DNA of 64,000 bases, from positions 186,001 to 250,000 of the forward strand of contig NZ_JBHTBN010000001.1 of the NCBI RefSeq assembly GCF_042664795.1, given 5' to 3'. Position numbers and translations under genes: made by a program. This document shows positions 50,922 through 59,971 of this stretch, in pieces (the stretch's first letter is position 1; the number at the start of each line of letters is the position of its first letter). The DNA comes from Jejudonia soesokkakensis (GTDB taxonomy: Bacteria > Bacteroidota > Bacteroidia > Flavobacteriales > Flavobacteriaceae). The notes under the pieces were generated by a model. That model had not been told where the DNA came from, searched no databases, and saw nothing but the letters and a program-made list of their open reading frames with translations.

Positions 50922-51577
50922 AAAAATTAGATCAGGCGCTTATTGAGAACACCATTCATTTTGTAAAAAAGGAACTTAAAGATGCCGAAGGCGGACACGA
51001 TTGGTTCCATATAGAGCGGGTTTATAAGAACGCCAAGCTTATTGCAGCTTCAGAAAAAGTGAATTCTACAATTGTTGCGTTAGGAGCATTGTTGCATGAT
51101 ATAGCCGATAGTAAATTTTATGATGGAGATGAAACTGTTGGTCCTAGAAAGGCCCGCGTTTTTTTAGCTTCGGAAGGTGTTTCCGAAGAAATAATAACAC
51201 ATGTCATGAAGATTATTAAACATATTTCTTTTAAAGGCGGAAATAATCCTCAAAAATTCCAGTCAAAAGAATTGGATGTAGTTCAAGATGCAGATCGTTT
51301 GGATGCGCTGGGAGCGATAGGTATTGCGAGGACTTTTAATTATGGCGGATTTAAAAACCGAAAAATCTATGACCCCGCGATTGAGCCAAAATTGGACATG
51401 ACAGTTTCAGAATACAAAAATTCTACAGCACCCACCATCAATCATTTTTATGAAAAGTTATTGTTGTTAAAAGACAGGATGAATACAGAAACCGGCAAAA
51501 AATTGGCAATAGAACGTCATGATTTTATGGAAGCATTTCTTACACAATTCTATGCAGAATGGGAAGGTACGGCCTAA
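50918..51577 (+). CDS. HD domain phosphohydrolase
   Basis: 219-residue HD-superfamily metal-dependent phosphohydrolase. The metal ligands are visible: His in GGHDWFHIERV, the His-Asp pair in LLHDIADSKFYDGDE, a later His in HVMKIIKHISFKG, and the Asp in VQDADRLDALGAIG. The substrate (nucleotide or other phosphate ester) is unknown. Translationally coupled to plsC by an ATGA overlap; its stop abuts the convergent radical SAM gene stop without spacer. Confidence 0.88.
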   Translation: MKKLDQALIENTIHFVKKELKDAEGGHDWFHIERVYKNAKLIAASEKVNSTIVALGALLHDIADSKFYDGDETVGPRKARVFLASEGVSEEIITHVMKIIKHISFKGGNNPQKFQSKELDVVQDADRLDALGAIGIARTFNYGGFKNRKIYDPAIEPKLDMTVSEYKNSTAPTINHFYEKLLLLKDRMNTETGKKLAIERHDFMEAFLTQFYAEWEGTA

Positions 51578-52657
51578 CTAAAACAACCGGGTCTGAGGAT
51601 TTTTTATTTCTAAATAATGCGAATTATCAAGGGGAGGGATGTTCTTGTTTTTTAGAAATTTATTTTTAGCAAGTTGCATAGTATCTTGAATTTGAGTAGC
51701 GATTGCTCCTTCGCCTCGCATTCTGCGTCCCCATCTACTATCGTTTAACGTTCCGCCGTGGCATTCGGCTATTTGGTTAAGTATCCTGTCTGCTTTATTG
51801 GGAATGGTTTTGCGAGCCCAATCTTCAAAAATTTTAGCTATTTGTCCGTTAAGCCGAACTACTGTGTAGGCAACATCCACCGCTCCTAGTTCTGAAACCT
51901 TTTTAACCAACGGTAAGATTTCATGACTGTTTAAAGATGGGATAATAGGTGCCATCATAACTCGTACTGGGATGTTATTTTCTGAAAGTATTTCTACGGT
52001 TTTAAGCCTTTGTTTGATGCTTGCAGTTCGTGGTTCTAACAATCTTCTAGTAGCTTCAGAAAGGGAAGTAATTGAAATATTTACAGAAATAATATTGAGT
52101 AAAGCCATCTCTTTCAGAATATCCAGATCACGTAGCAGGAGACTATTCTTTGTGATAATTCCTGTAGGATTTTTCCATTTTAGCATGATCTCCAGACACT
52201 TTCGGGTTATTTGCATGTTGCGTTCAATTGGCTGATAACAATCTGTATTTCCACTAAAAACTATGGTGTCCCCTTGCCAGGATTTGCTTTTTAATTTGTT
52301 TTCAAGTAATTCTGGAGCATTTTTTTTGATAAGGATATTTCGTTCAAAATCTAATCCCGCTCCATACCCCCAATATTCGTGACTGTTTCTCGCATAGCAG
52401 TATACACATCCATGCTCGCAACCTTGGTAGGGATTAGCAGAAAAACCCATCCCAACATCTGGGCTATTTACTTTATTGACGAAACTTTTGGGGAAGACGT
52501 CGATATATTTGGTTCGATTTTTATCGGCTTCTTCGCCTTCAGCCTCACAATAATTTAAAAAATCGTCACGCTGTTCATGACTTAATTCAAAAAAACGATT
52601 GTGAACATGTTGTTGTGCACCACGGCCTTTAATAGGTTTATTTTTTGAAGATTCCAT
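51578..52657 (-). CDS. SPL-like / PA0069 family radical SAM protein
   Basis: 359-residue radical SAM enzyme of the spore-photolyase-like group. The [4Fe-4S] motif CEHGCVYCYA (C-x3-C-x2-C) follows GFSANPYQG. Conserved segments FSGNTDCYQPIE, ITKNSLLLRDLDIL, and SLEATRRLLEPR-like TSLSEATRRLLEPRTAS match the PA0069 family; true SPL function is not implied. No spore-forming is expected here, so another substrate is likely. A 15-bp direct repeat lies in its promoter. Confidence 0.87.
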   Translation of the reverse strand: MESSKNKPIKGRGAQQHVHNRFFELSHEQRDDFLNYCEAEGEEADKNRTKYIDVFPKSFVNKVNSPDVGMGFSANPYQGCEHGCVYCYARNSHEYWGYGAGLDFERNILIKKNAPELLENKLKSKSWQGDTIVFSGNTDCYQPIERNMQITRKCLEIMLKWKNPTGIITKNSLLLRDLDILKEMALLNIISVNISITSLSEATRRLLEPRTASIKQRLKTVEILSENNIPVRVMMAPIIPSLNSHEILPLVKKVSELGAVDVAYTVVRLNGQIAKIFEDWARKTIPNKADRILNQIAECHGGTLNDSRWGRRMRGEGAIATQIQDTMQLAKNKFLKNKNIPPLDNSHYLEIKNPQTRLF

Positions 52658-52677
52658 ACATTCTTTTGAAAGTGATT

Positions 52678-52727
52678 CAAAAATAAAGAATATATGGAAA
52701 TAATCCTATATAATATGGAAATAATCC
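52678..52727 (-). promoter_or_regulatory. promoter of the radical SAM gene with 15-bp direct repeats
   Basis: On the minus strand, -7 box TATTTTTG (complement of 52678-52685). Two exact copies of ATATGGAAATAATCC (plus strand 52692-52706 and 52713-52727) lie upstream with a period of 21 bp, two helical turns, flanking the -33 position. This is operator-like; the regulator is unknown. Confidence 0.5.
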
Positions 52728-52733
52728 AAATTA

Positions 52734-53516
52734 CTATCTTCCTGGAAAGTCTGCTTTTCTTTTTTCTAAAAATGCAGTAGTACCTTCCTTAAAATCTTCG
52801 GTATCAAAACACTCTCCAAATTGAGCGATTTCAACTTCAAACCCGTCTTCTCCATCTTGATAGCCTGCATTAATTGCCGTAATAGCAGCAGCAATGGCAA
52901 CCGAGGAATTTCGCATTATTTTACCAGCTATTTTCTCACAAAAAGGAAGTAATTCTTCGGCTTCAGTCACATGATTGACAAGCCCATATTGTAGCGCCTG
53001 ATTAGCATCAATCATTCCTGCTGTCATGATCATTTCCATGGCACGCCCTTTTCCTACTAATTGAGGCAAACGTTGCGTCCCTCCATAGCCTGGAATCACC
53101 CCTAATGAAACTTCTGGCAATCCCATTTTTGCAGTATCGCTAGCAACTCTAAAATGTGCTGCCATGGCTAGTTCCAGTCCGCCACCTAATGCAAATCCAT
53201 TGACAGCAGCTATCACAGGGGTAGAAAGATTCGCGACAAAATCAAATAGTTTGGCTTGTCCTTTAGCTGCTAGATCTGATCCTTCTGAAACTGAAAAATC
53301 TGCAAATTCACTGATATCTGCACCTGCCACAAATGCTTTTTCACCGCTCCCTGTAATAAGTATCACTTTTGTTAACGGGTCTTCATCTGCTTCAGAAAAG
53401 GCATTGTGCAACTCATCAATGGTCTCGATATTGAGCGCATTTAATTTTTTTGGACGATTGATAGTGATGGTACAAATTCCATTTTGGGTTTCTGAAAGAA
53501 TGTTGGTATACGACAT
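52734..53516 (-). CDS. enoyl-CoA hydratase/isomerase family protein
   Basis: 260-residue crotonase. The first oxyanion segment ETQNGICTITINRPKKLNAL and AFVAGADISEF, the catalytic Glu in ALGGGLELAM and the second Glu in LPEVSLGVIPGYGGTQR are both present, so hydratase activity is likely. Probable role: hydration of trans-2-enoyl-CoA in fatty-acid or amino-acid breakdown. The usual C-terminal FLEKRKADFPGR is complete. It stands alone, 42 bp from the histidine kinase. Confidence 0.9.
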   Translation of the reverse strand: MSYTNILSETQNGICTITINRPKKLNALNIETIDELHNAFSEADEDPLTKVILITGSGEKAFVAGADISEFADFSVSEGSDLAAKGQAKLFDFVANLSTPVIAAVNGFALGGGLELAMAAHFRVASDTAKMGLPEVSLGVIPGYGGTQRLPQLVGKGRAMEMIMTAGMIDANQALQYGLVNHVTEAEELLPFCEKIAGKIMRNSSVAIAAAITAINAGYQDGEDGFEVEIAQFGECFDTEDFKEGTTAFLEKRKADFPGR

Positions 53517-53558
53517 AGGTTCGTGCTTAAAATTATACTGTAAAAGTATACAAAAAGA

Positions 53559-55022
53559 CTACAATTGTTGTGGAAATTCTACGGTGAAAATTGTTTGGAC
53601 GCCTTCTTCCGAAGTAAACGAAATAGTTCCATTGTAGGTTTCTACGATATTTTTTACCATGGCAAGTCCTAAGCCCATTCCGCTGTTTTTTGTCGTAAAT
53701 TTTGGCTCAAATATTTTATCCATATTAGTTGAAGCAACGCCAATTCCATTATCCATAACAGTGATTTGTACCCTTTTATTTTGAGTAGTGACACGAACTT
53801 CAATCCTTGGGTTTTCTGGCTCATTCTGTTCAATGGCCTGAATACTGTTTTTGACCAGATTTGTAATCACCCGGATTAACTGTGTGCGATCGAACTTTGC
53901 AATCACCTCTTCTTTTTCAGAAAAGAAATAAATATACCCCTCATTAAAAATATCCAATGCTAATTTTGTAATACTTACCACATCCAACATTTCATCTTGC
54001 TGAGCGGGCATTTTTGCATAGTTTGAAAATGCCGAAGCAATCGAACTCATCGTATCAATTTGTTGGATCAAGGTATTGCTATATTCGGTAAGCTTGCTTT
54101 CAATATCTGGGTCCTGTGGATCAAATTTTCGCTGAAAACTTTGGATGGTTAAACGCATAGGCGTCAACGGATTCTTAATTTCGTGCGCTACCTGTTTTGC
54201 CATTTCGCGCCAGGCGGCTTCCCGCTCACTGGCGGCCAATTGTGCTGCACTATTTTCCAACTCGTCAATCATTCCATTATAGGCAGTTACCAGTGTAATG
54301 ATCTCTTCTGGAGCATTAGAAACATTAATTTTTTTATTGCGTTTGTCAAGTCGCGTTTCGGTAATTTTTTCACTAACCGTATTAAGTGATTTAGTAATAT
54401 ACTTTGATAAGAAATACGCTAAAGCAACAGCAATAAAAAGCATAAATATATAAGCAATACCAAGACGTGTAAGGCTTTCTTTCAACTCTTTATTTATAAA
54501 ATCGTCATCTTCAATATAAGGAAGATTTAAAATGGCAAGCGGCTTAAAATAACTGTCGGTGATATAGGAATAGGAGGATTGATACTTCTGTCCGTCTTCT
54601 TCAAATTCTTCAACATAATGTTTATCGGCCGAACTCTCCAGCGCCTCCATCACATACGCTGGAATTTTTTGTTTTGTAGTATCTTTTATAAAAGAAGCTT
54701 TAGATGACTTTAAAAGATTTCCCTCCAAATCATAGAAGTACAATTCAAGATTGTGAATCGCTTTTATTTCGTAGATCTTTTCTTTAAATATATACGGGAT
54801 ATTCTTTGTTTCCTTCGCAAAAGAATTTTCCTCAATGACGAAATTAATGTTCTCTCTAATATTCGCTTCTTTACGCTGTAGTCGATCCCTGTGATAATCT
54901 TCGGCTTCTTCACGATACTGAAAAATAGTGACGATCGCTATTAAAATTGAAGCTAACAGGATGAGTAAAATCATCGAGAAGAAAATCCTGTTTCGTAAAG
55001 AGCTTTTAAGTAGAAATGCCAA
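53559..55022 (-). CDS. sensor histidine kinase (NtrY-like)
   Basis: 487-residue membrane kinase. TM1 at about 11-33, a periplasmic part to about 185 that includes an SYSYIT/ILNLPYIEDDDF sensor fold, TM2 near 189-210 (IAYIFMLFIAVALAYFLS), a HAMP-like linker, and His280 in AKQVAHEIKNPLTPMRLTI. The N and G boxes follow (IRVITNLVKNSIQAIE, MDNGIGV, TKNSGMGLGLAMVK). Similar to NtrY-type kinases. No response regulator is adjacent. Confidence 0.9.
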   Translation of the reverse strand: MAFLLKSSLRNRIFFSMILLILLASILIAIVTIFQYREEAEDYHRDRLQRKEANIRENINFVIEENSFAKETKNIPYIFKEKIYEIKAIHNLELYFYDLEGNLLKSSKASFIKDTTKQKIPAYVMEALESSADKHYVEEFEEDGQKYQSSYSYITDSYFKPLAILNLPYIEDDDFINKELKESLTRLGIAYIFMLFIAVALAYFLSKYITKSLNTVSEKITETRLDKRNKKINVSNAPEEIITLVTAYNGMIDELENSAAQLAASEREAAWREMAKQVAHEIKNPLTPMRLTIQSFQRKFDPQDPDIESKLTEYSNTLIQQIDTMSSIASAFSNYAKMPAQQDEMLDVVSITKLALDIFNEGYIYFFSEKEEVIAKFDRTQLIRVITNLVKNSIQAIEQNEPENPRIEVRVTTQNKRVQITVMDNGIGVASTNMDKIFEPKFTTKNSGMGLGLAMVKNIVETYNGTISFTSEEGVQTIFTVEFPQQL

Positions 55023-55091
55023 CGTTTATATTTTAGGGTAAGATATCAAATATTACACCACTTTCAAATTACAATACTAAAATGAGACTTT

Positions 55092-55628
55092 TCAATTTTT
55101 TTCTCTAATTCGCTTGTACAATTTGAAGCCAAGCATGATAAGAATTGAAAATACTAGAATGCCAAGAGTGCCGTAAATCCAGTTGACCGCGTTTTTTAAA
55201 ATCACTAGAAACACAATGGCAAACAAAATAATGGTCGCTCCTTCATTAAAAATACGCATAAAATTGGAAGTATATTGTACGTTGTCTTTCTGAAGATTCT
55301 TAAAAATCATGTGACACTTTATATGATAAATGATTAATGCTACTACAAAACCAAGTTTTACCTGCATCCAGGCATCGGTGATATAAAAAGGGCGTAATGC
55401 CAGTAGCCAAACCGCAAATAAAATTGCTAAAATCATCGATGGCCAGGTAATGATATACCATAGTCTTTTAGCCATAATTTTAAACTGAGCACCCAGTATT
55501 TCTTTATCCGGAGATGGTTTCTGAAAGGCCTCAATCTGATATACAAACAGTCTAACAATGTAAAACAACCCGGCAAACCAGGTAATCACAAAGATGAGAT
55601 GTAATGATTTTATATAGTTGTATTCCAC
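55092..55628 (-). CDS. hemJ: CopD family protein, probable protoporphyrinogen oxidase HemJ
   Basis: 178-residue membrane protein with about five TM helices. The start MEYNYIKSLHLIFVITWFAG and FYIVRLFVYQIEA, the KLGFVVALIIYHIKCHMI helix and the late FMRIFNEG segment match the HemJ/CopD group, with the conserved His10 and Arg26-like residue. HemJ oxidises protoporphyrinogen IX in oxygen-using bacteria lacking HemG/HemY. Placement in a region with hemH and hemA supports this; a copper-resistance CopD function is the alternative. Confidence 0.72.
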   Translation of the reverse strand: MEYNYIKSLHLIFVITWFAGLFYIVRLFVYQIEAFQKPSPDKEILGAQFKIMAKRLWYIITWPSMILAILFAVWLLALRPFYITDAWMQVKLGFVVALIIYHIKCHMIFKNLQKDNVQYTSNFMRIFNEGATIILFAIVFLVILKNAVNWIYGTLGILVFSILIMLGFKLYKRIREKN

Positions 55629-55681
55629 AGCGTAAAGATACTTCTGTAGGCTCAGTATAACAACATCTCTTTCAGAAAAAA

Positions 55682-58600
55682 CTATTCGTCTGTCTCCTCT
55701 TCAATAAAAAGATAGTTCAATTTTAAAGCATTAAACTCAGAATTAAAAGCAGCAATCTCCTCTGAAACTAAGGTGTCAAACTTTGCTAACTGATTATTGA
55801 TCCTTGCTTTCAATTCGTTTTTAACCAGCACATCTTGTGTGGTGGGTGGAAAATCATCCATACTTACCAGACTGTTGAGGTGCGCTAATTTGTTAGTCAA
55901 TCTTATGGGGAAATTTAAAGGATCCTGTCCACTCTTGTTTTTTGTTTGGTACAATTCCTTTTCGATTTCCGAAAATTGTTTGCTTAGGGTATCTGCTTTT
56001 TCAACTAGTAATTTTACTTCATCGTTGTCTTTGTATTGTGCTTTAAATGCTTTAAGCTGACTATTAATATTCCTGATTTTTTTAATCGATTTATGTGCTT
56101 TATCAACCGTTTCATTTACATCGGTAATAAAATCAAATTGTTTTTTCATGCCTGCGACATCTGTTTCAGCATTCTTGTCGGCTAGAATAGTGAATTTCTT
56201 AGACAAAGGTGATTCGCCTTCCACTTCCAATACCACTTTATAATTTCCAGGCACGGCTTGTGGCGCCTCAGTACTTGCCCACCAAAGGATCATCCCTTTA
56301 AGACGTTCTGCATCTTTTCCACGCATATCCCAAGTATGATAATTGGCTCCTTTTTCAACTTCAAGTTTATTCTCTTTCTTGTTTTTTGTACTGAAAGTCT
56401 TGATGGTATCATTCTGCATGGTCACATAACTCAACTTCACTTCCTTGTCTTTATAATCGTCTTGCAGATTAAAATAGGTCATCACTCCACTGGGATGGTT
56501 GGTGCCGCTTGTTAAGGAACCACTTCGGGAACCACCGCCCATTCGGTACGTATCCTTAGGTGCAAAGAGATGGTTTTCATTTTTTTTCACGTCGGAAAGT
56601 TGGTGAATTACCGTCAAGTCATCAATAATCCATAAACTTCTTCCTTGTGTTGCCACAATTAAATTGTTGTCTTTTACCGCCAAATCTGTAATAGGAACAA
56701 TAGGCAGATTTAGCTGAAACGGTTTCCAGTTGTTTCCGTCATCAAACGAGATATACATGCCAGTTTCGGTTCCAGCATACAATAACCCTTTTCTCTTAGG
56801 ATCCTCTCGTACAACTCTGGTAAAATGTTCTGGTGCAATTCCGTTAGTGATTTTTTTCCAAGACTTTCCGTAGTCGGTCGTTTTATATAAATACGGAGCA
56901 AAATCACCCGTTTTATATTTCGTTCCTGCGATATAACACGTTCCTGCGTCAAACACGGATGGCTCCACACTATTAATCATCATCCATTCGGGCATTCCTT
57001 TTGGTGTTACATTTTCCCAGTTCTTACCACCGTTTTGAGAAACATGAACGAGTCCGTCGTCACTTCCTGTCCAAAGTACACCTTCTTTTACAGGACTTTC
57101 GGCCGCGGCAAAAATGGTACAATAATATTCTACCGAGGTATTGTCTTGTGTGATGGGACCTCCAGAAGATTTCTGTTTTTCAGCAACATCACGAGTTAAA
57201 TCTGGACTGAGTAACTCCCAGCTTTCACCTTCGTTGGTCGTTGCGTGTAAGTGATTGGAAGCGGTATATAGTTTTTTGGGGTTATGAGGAGAAAAGAAAA
57301 TAGGGAAATTCCACTGGAAGCGGTACTTCATTTCCTCGGCACCATGCCCCATTGGATTGTCGGGCCATACACTAATACTGCGAACGGTGTTTTTATCATG
57401 ATTGTATCTGGTTAAAAAGCCGTCGTAACTTCCGCCATATACAATATCTGGATTGGTAGGATCTACAGCAATATGAGCGCTTTCACCTCCTGCAGTACTT
57501 TCCCAGTCATCTTCGGTAATACTTCTGCCTTCGGTTCTATGCGGAATACGAACTGTAGAATTGTCCTGTTGTGCGGCATAAATTTTATACGGGAAACTAT
57601 TGTCTGTTGTGACACGGTAGAATTGTGAGGTCGGCTGATTGTGATAGGTGCTCCACGTTTCACCACCATCGTAGGTAACCTGTGCGCCACCGTCATCTCC
57701 AATGATCATGCGGCTAGGATCTTCTGGAGCAATCCATAAATCGTGATGATCACCGTGAGGTGCATTATAGGTTTCATAGGTTTTACCGCCATCTGTTGAT
57801 TTGTGATAACGTACATTGAGCACATACATCACATCTTCATCCTTAGTATCTGCATAAATACGGGTGTAATACCAGGCACGTTGGCGTAATTTACGTTCGT
57901 CGTTTATTTTGGTCCAGGTTTCGCCTGCATCATCACTGCGATAGACACCACCTTCATCCTGATTTTCAACAATCGCCCATACACGGTCACTATTGGCAGG
58001 AGAAACGGTTACTCCAATGATTCCAAGCGTACCTTCGGCAAAACCCTTGTTGGTTGAAATTTCCTTCCAGGTTTCTCCACTGTCGGTACTTTTCCATAGA
58101 GCAGAACCATCGCCACCGCTACTTAAACTATACGGAGTTCTACGAACATTCCATGTAGAAGCATATAAAATTCTCGGATTGTTAGGATCCATAATAAGGT
58201 CTACAGCTCCGGCATTTTCATTAGCAAATAATGTTTGTCTCCAGGTCTTTCCACCATCGGTACTTTTATAGACGCCGCGTTCCTGAGTAGGTTTATAGAT
58301 GTTTCCCATCACGGCCGCGAAAACTGTGTTATAGTCGGTTGGATGTACTGAAATTCGAGGTACGTGTCTGCTATTTTCGAGTCCAGCTCTTTCCCATGTT
58401 TTCCCGGCATTTTCAGATTTCCAGATACCGTAGCCTGAAGAAACATTACCCCGCACCGTTTTTTCTCCGCCTCCTACGTAAATTACATTTGGATCGCTTT
58501 TTGCCACTTCGATTGCACCAATAGAACCTCCAAAAAATCCGTCACTGATGTTTTTCCAGGTGCGTCCGCCATCCTTTGTTTCCCAAATCCCACCACCTGT

Positions 58601-58801
58601 AGCACCAAAGTAATACAGGTTTGGTTTTCCAGGTACGCCGGTTACAGCCGCGCTTCGGCCACCACGAAAGGGACCAATTAAACGATACTCGAGCGCTTCG
58701 TACGAAGCTTCGTCGTAAGTTTGAGCATGGGTTGTTTCGGGAAATATTCCGAAGAAAATAAAAGAAATAAATAGCGTAGGGAGGAGTGAAAATTGTTTCA
58801 T
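55682..58801 (-). CDS. secreted BNR/Asp-box repeat protein (VPS10/sortilin-like propeller)
   Basis: 1039 residues with a signal peptide (FFGIFPETTHAQ). From residue about 35 it consists of repeated beta-propeller blades with Asp-boxes such as SKDGGRTWKN-like TKDGGRTWKNIS, KSENAGKTWE, KSTDGGKTWRQ, KSTDSGETW and RSDDAGETW. The C-terminal 250 residues are Lys/Glu-rich with predicted helices (about 880-1039). Often annotated as glycosyl hydrolase without evidence. The ligand or substrate is unknown. Its place between haem genes seems incidental. Confidence 0.85.
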   Translation of the reverse strand: MKQFSLLPTLFISFIFFGIFPETTHAQTYDEASYEALEYRLIGPFRGGRSAAVTGVPGKPNLYYFGATGGGIWETKDGGRTWKNISDGFFGGSIGAIEVAKSDPNVIYVGGGEKTVRGNVSSGYGIWKSENAGKTWERAGLENSRHVPRISVHPTDYNTVFAAVMGNIYKPTQERGVYKSTDGGKTWRQTLFANENAGAVDLIMDPNNPRILYASTWNVRRTPYSLSSGGDGSALWKSTDSGETWKEISTNKGFAEGTLGIIGVTVSPANSDRVWAIVENQDEGGVYRSDDAGETWTKINDERKLRQRAWYYTRIYADTKDEDVMYVLNVRYHKSTDGGKTYETYNAPHGDHHDLWIAPEDPSRMIIGDDGGAQVTYDGGETWSTYHNQPTSQFYRVTTDNSFPYKIYAAQQDNSTVRIPHRTEGRSITEDDWESTAGGESAHIAVDPTNPDIVYGGSYDGFLTRYNHDKNTVRSISVWPDNPMGHGAEEMKYRFQWNFPIFFSPHNPKKLYTASNHLHATTNEGESWELLSPDLTRDVAEKQKSSGGPITQDNTSVEYYCTIFAAAESPVKEGVLWTGSDDGLVHVSQNGGKNWENVTPKGMPEWMMINSVEPSVFDAGTCYIAGTKYKTGDFAPYLYKTTDYGKSWKKITNGIAPEHFTRVVREDPKRKGLLYAGTETGMYISFDDGNNWKPFQLNLPIVPITDLAVKDNNLIVATQGRSLWIIDDLTVIHQLSDVKKNENHLFAPKDTYRMGGGSRSGSLTSGTNHPSGVMTYFNLQDDYKDKEVKLSYVTMQNDTIKTFSTKNKKENKLEVEKGANYHTWDMRGKDAERLKGMILWWASTEAPQAVPGNYKVVLEVEGESPLSKKFTILADKNAETDVAGMKKQFDFITDVNETVDKAHKSIKKIRNINSQLKAFKAQYKDNDEVKLLVEKADTLSKQFSEIEKELYQTKNKSGQDPLNFPIRLTNKLAHLNSLVSMDDFPPTTQDVLVKNELKARINNQLAKFDTLVSEEIAAFNSEFNALKLNYLFIEEETDE

Positions 58802-58877
58802 AAAATAGAATTTGTATAACCGACTTTAAAGATAGGCTTTCAATTTCTTTTTAAAAAATACAGACTTCGGAATACTA

Positions 58878-59951
58878 CTATTTTTTCACAAATTTTTTGA
58901 TTCCTTTTTTTCCTTCAGAAGAAATCTCGAGGAAATACATTCCTGCTTTTAAAGCTGAAACATCTATAGTTTCACTTTCAAATTTACTTTGATGAATTAC
59001 TCTTCCTGAAACATCCAAAATAGCATATGAATTTATTGGTGAAGAACTGTTTTGAATCGTGATTGTTGCCGAAGCTGGGTTAGGGAAGATTGAAATTTTT
59101 AATAAAGCATTTTCTGTAGTTGATAAAAGGACATTTCTATAACGTGCAATAAACCCTGGGAAAGGTTCTAATGTGAACCTGTCGGCGGAAACATCCATAT
59201 GTATAGGACTCATAGTCTGAAAACTCGAAAAAGAGGGCTCATTTCCAGGGAGGCAGTTGTCAATATTGCTCAAATAATTTTGAGGAATTAAAATAAATTC
59301 CCGCGGGAAAAATGCAAGAGGTCTTGAAATAAAGTTTCCAGTAACGACTTCACATTCATGGATTGCAGTGTAGGTCATATCTTCATGAATTGTTATCCTG
59401 GGAGGATTTGAAGATGTAACAGGATTTGGACCTCCACCCAGTTCACCTTCTGTTTCATAGAGAAACCAAGTTTGAAAAAGGAAAGGGTTAGGAGCTACAG
59501 AAATTGAGTGAAAATAAGCTTTGTGATTTCTTGAATCTGTTAACAATAACGTTTTCTCTCCTGTATTAAATTGCTGATAACTGTAAATAAAATTATTAGG
59601 ATCAAAATTTACTGTTGTTAGAAAGCTATAAAAATATAAGTCTTCAAAATCACAATTTTGTTGTTCACAATCTAACATTGTAGCTAATAATCCATCGTGA
59701 GAAAATGATTCTCCAGAAAAATTAATTTCCCCAGTCATAACATTTTCCTCTCCAACAATTTGTATTGAAAAAACGCTATTATCATTAACAAAATTTAATG
59801 TAAAATCGGTTCCAAGTGGAGCAAAAATGTATTCATCTTCTTCAATTTCAATATAATCTAAAAACCAGACCTCTTCTAGCATACCAGATGGCTGAGCTAT
59901 TGTAAATGTCGATGACAATAGAATAACAAAATAGAGTAGTCTTTTTTTCAT
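58878..59951 (-). CDS. T9SS type A sorting domain-containing secreted protein
   Basis: 357 residues. Signal peptide LLYFVILLSSTFTIAQ, a novel N-terminal body (about 20-275) of Asn- and aromatic-rich beta-like sequence that I cannot assign, and a C-terminal type IX sorting domain (about 283-357): ISIFPNPASATITIQ, YAILDVSGRVIHQ, IDVSALKAGMYFLEI and a KKFVKK end. The protein is therefore exported by T9SS and anchored or released at the cell surface. A Cys pair CEQQNC is notable. Confidence 0.88.
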   Translation of the reverse strand: MKKRLLYFVILLSSTFTIAQPSGMLEEVWFLDYIEIEEDEYIFAPLGTDFTLNFVNDNSVFSIQIVGEENVMTGEINFSGESFSHDGLLATMLDCEQQNCDFEDLYFYSFLTTVNFDPNNFIYSYQQFNTGEKTLLLTDSRNHKAYFHSISVAPNPFLFQTWFLYETEGELGGGPNPVTSSNPPRITIHEDMTYTAIHECEVVTGNFISRPLAFFPREFILIPQNYLSNIDNCLPGNEPSFSSFQTMSPIHMDVSADRFTLEPFPGFIARYRNVLLSTTENALLKISIFPNPASATITIQNSSSPINSYAILDVSGRVIHQSKFESETIDVSALKAGMYFLEISSEGKKGIKKFVKK

Positions 59952-59971
59952 ATCATCTAAAAATACGAAAA

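Noticed and set aside
55682..58801. Calling the BNR protein a glycosyl hydrolase
   Set aside because: Only beta-propeller Asp-boxes are visible and no catalytic residues can be pointed to; such annotations in Bacteroidota are usually transferred names.
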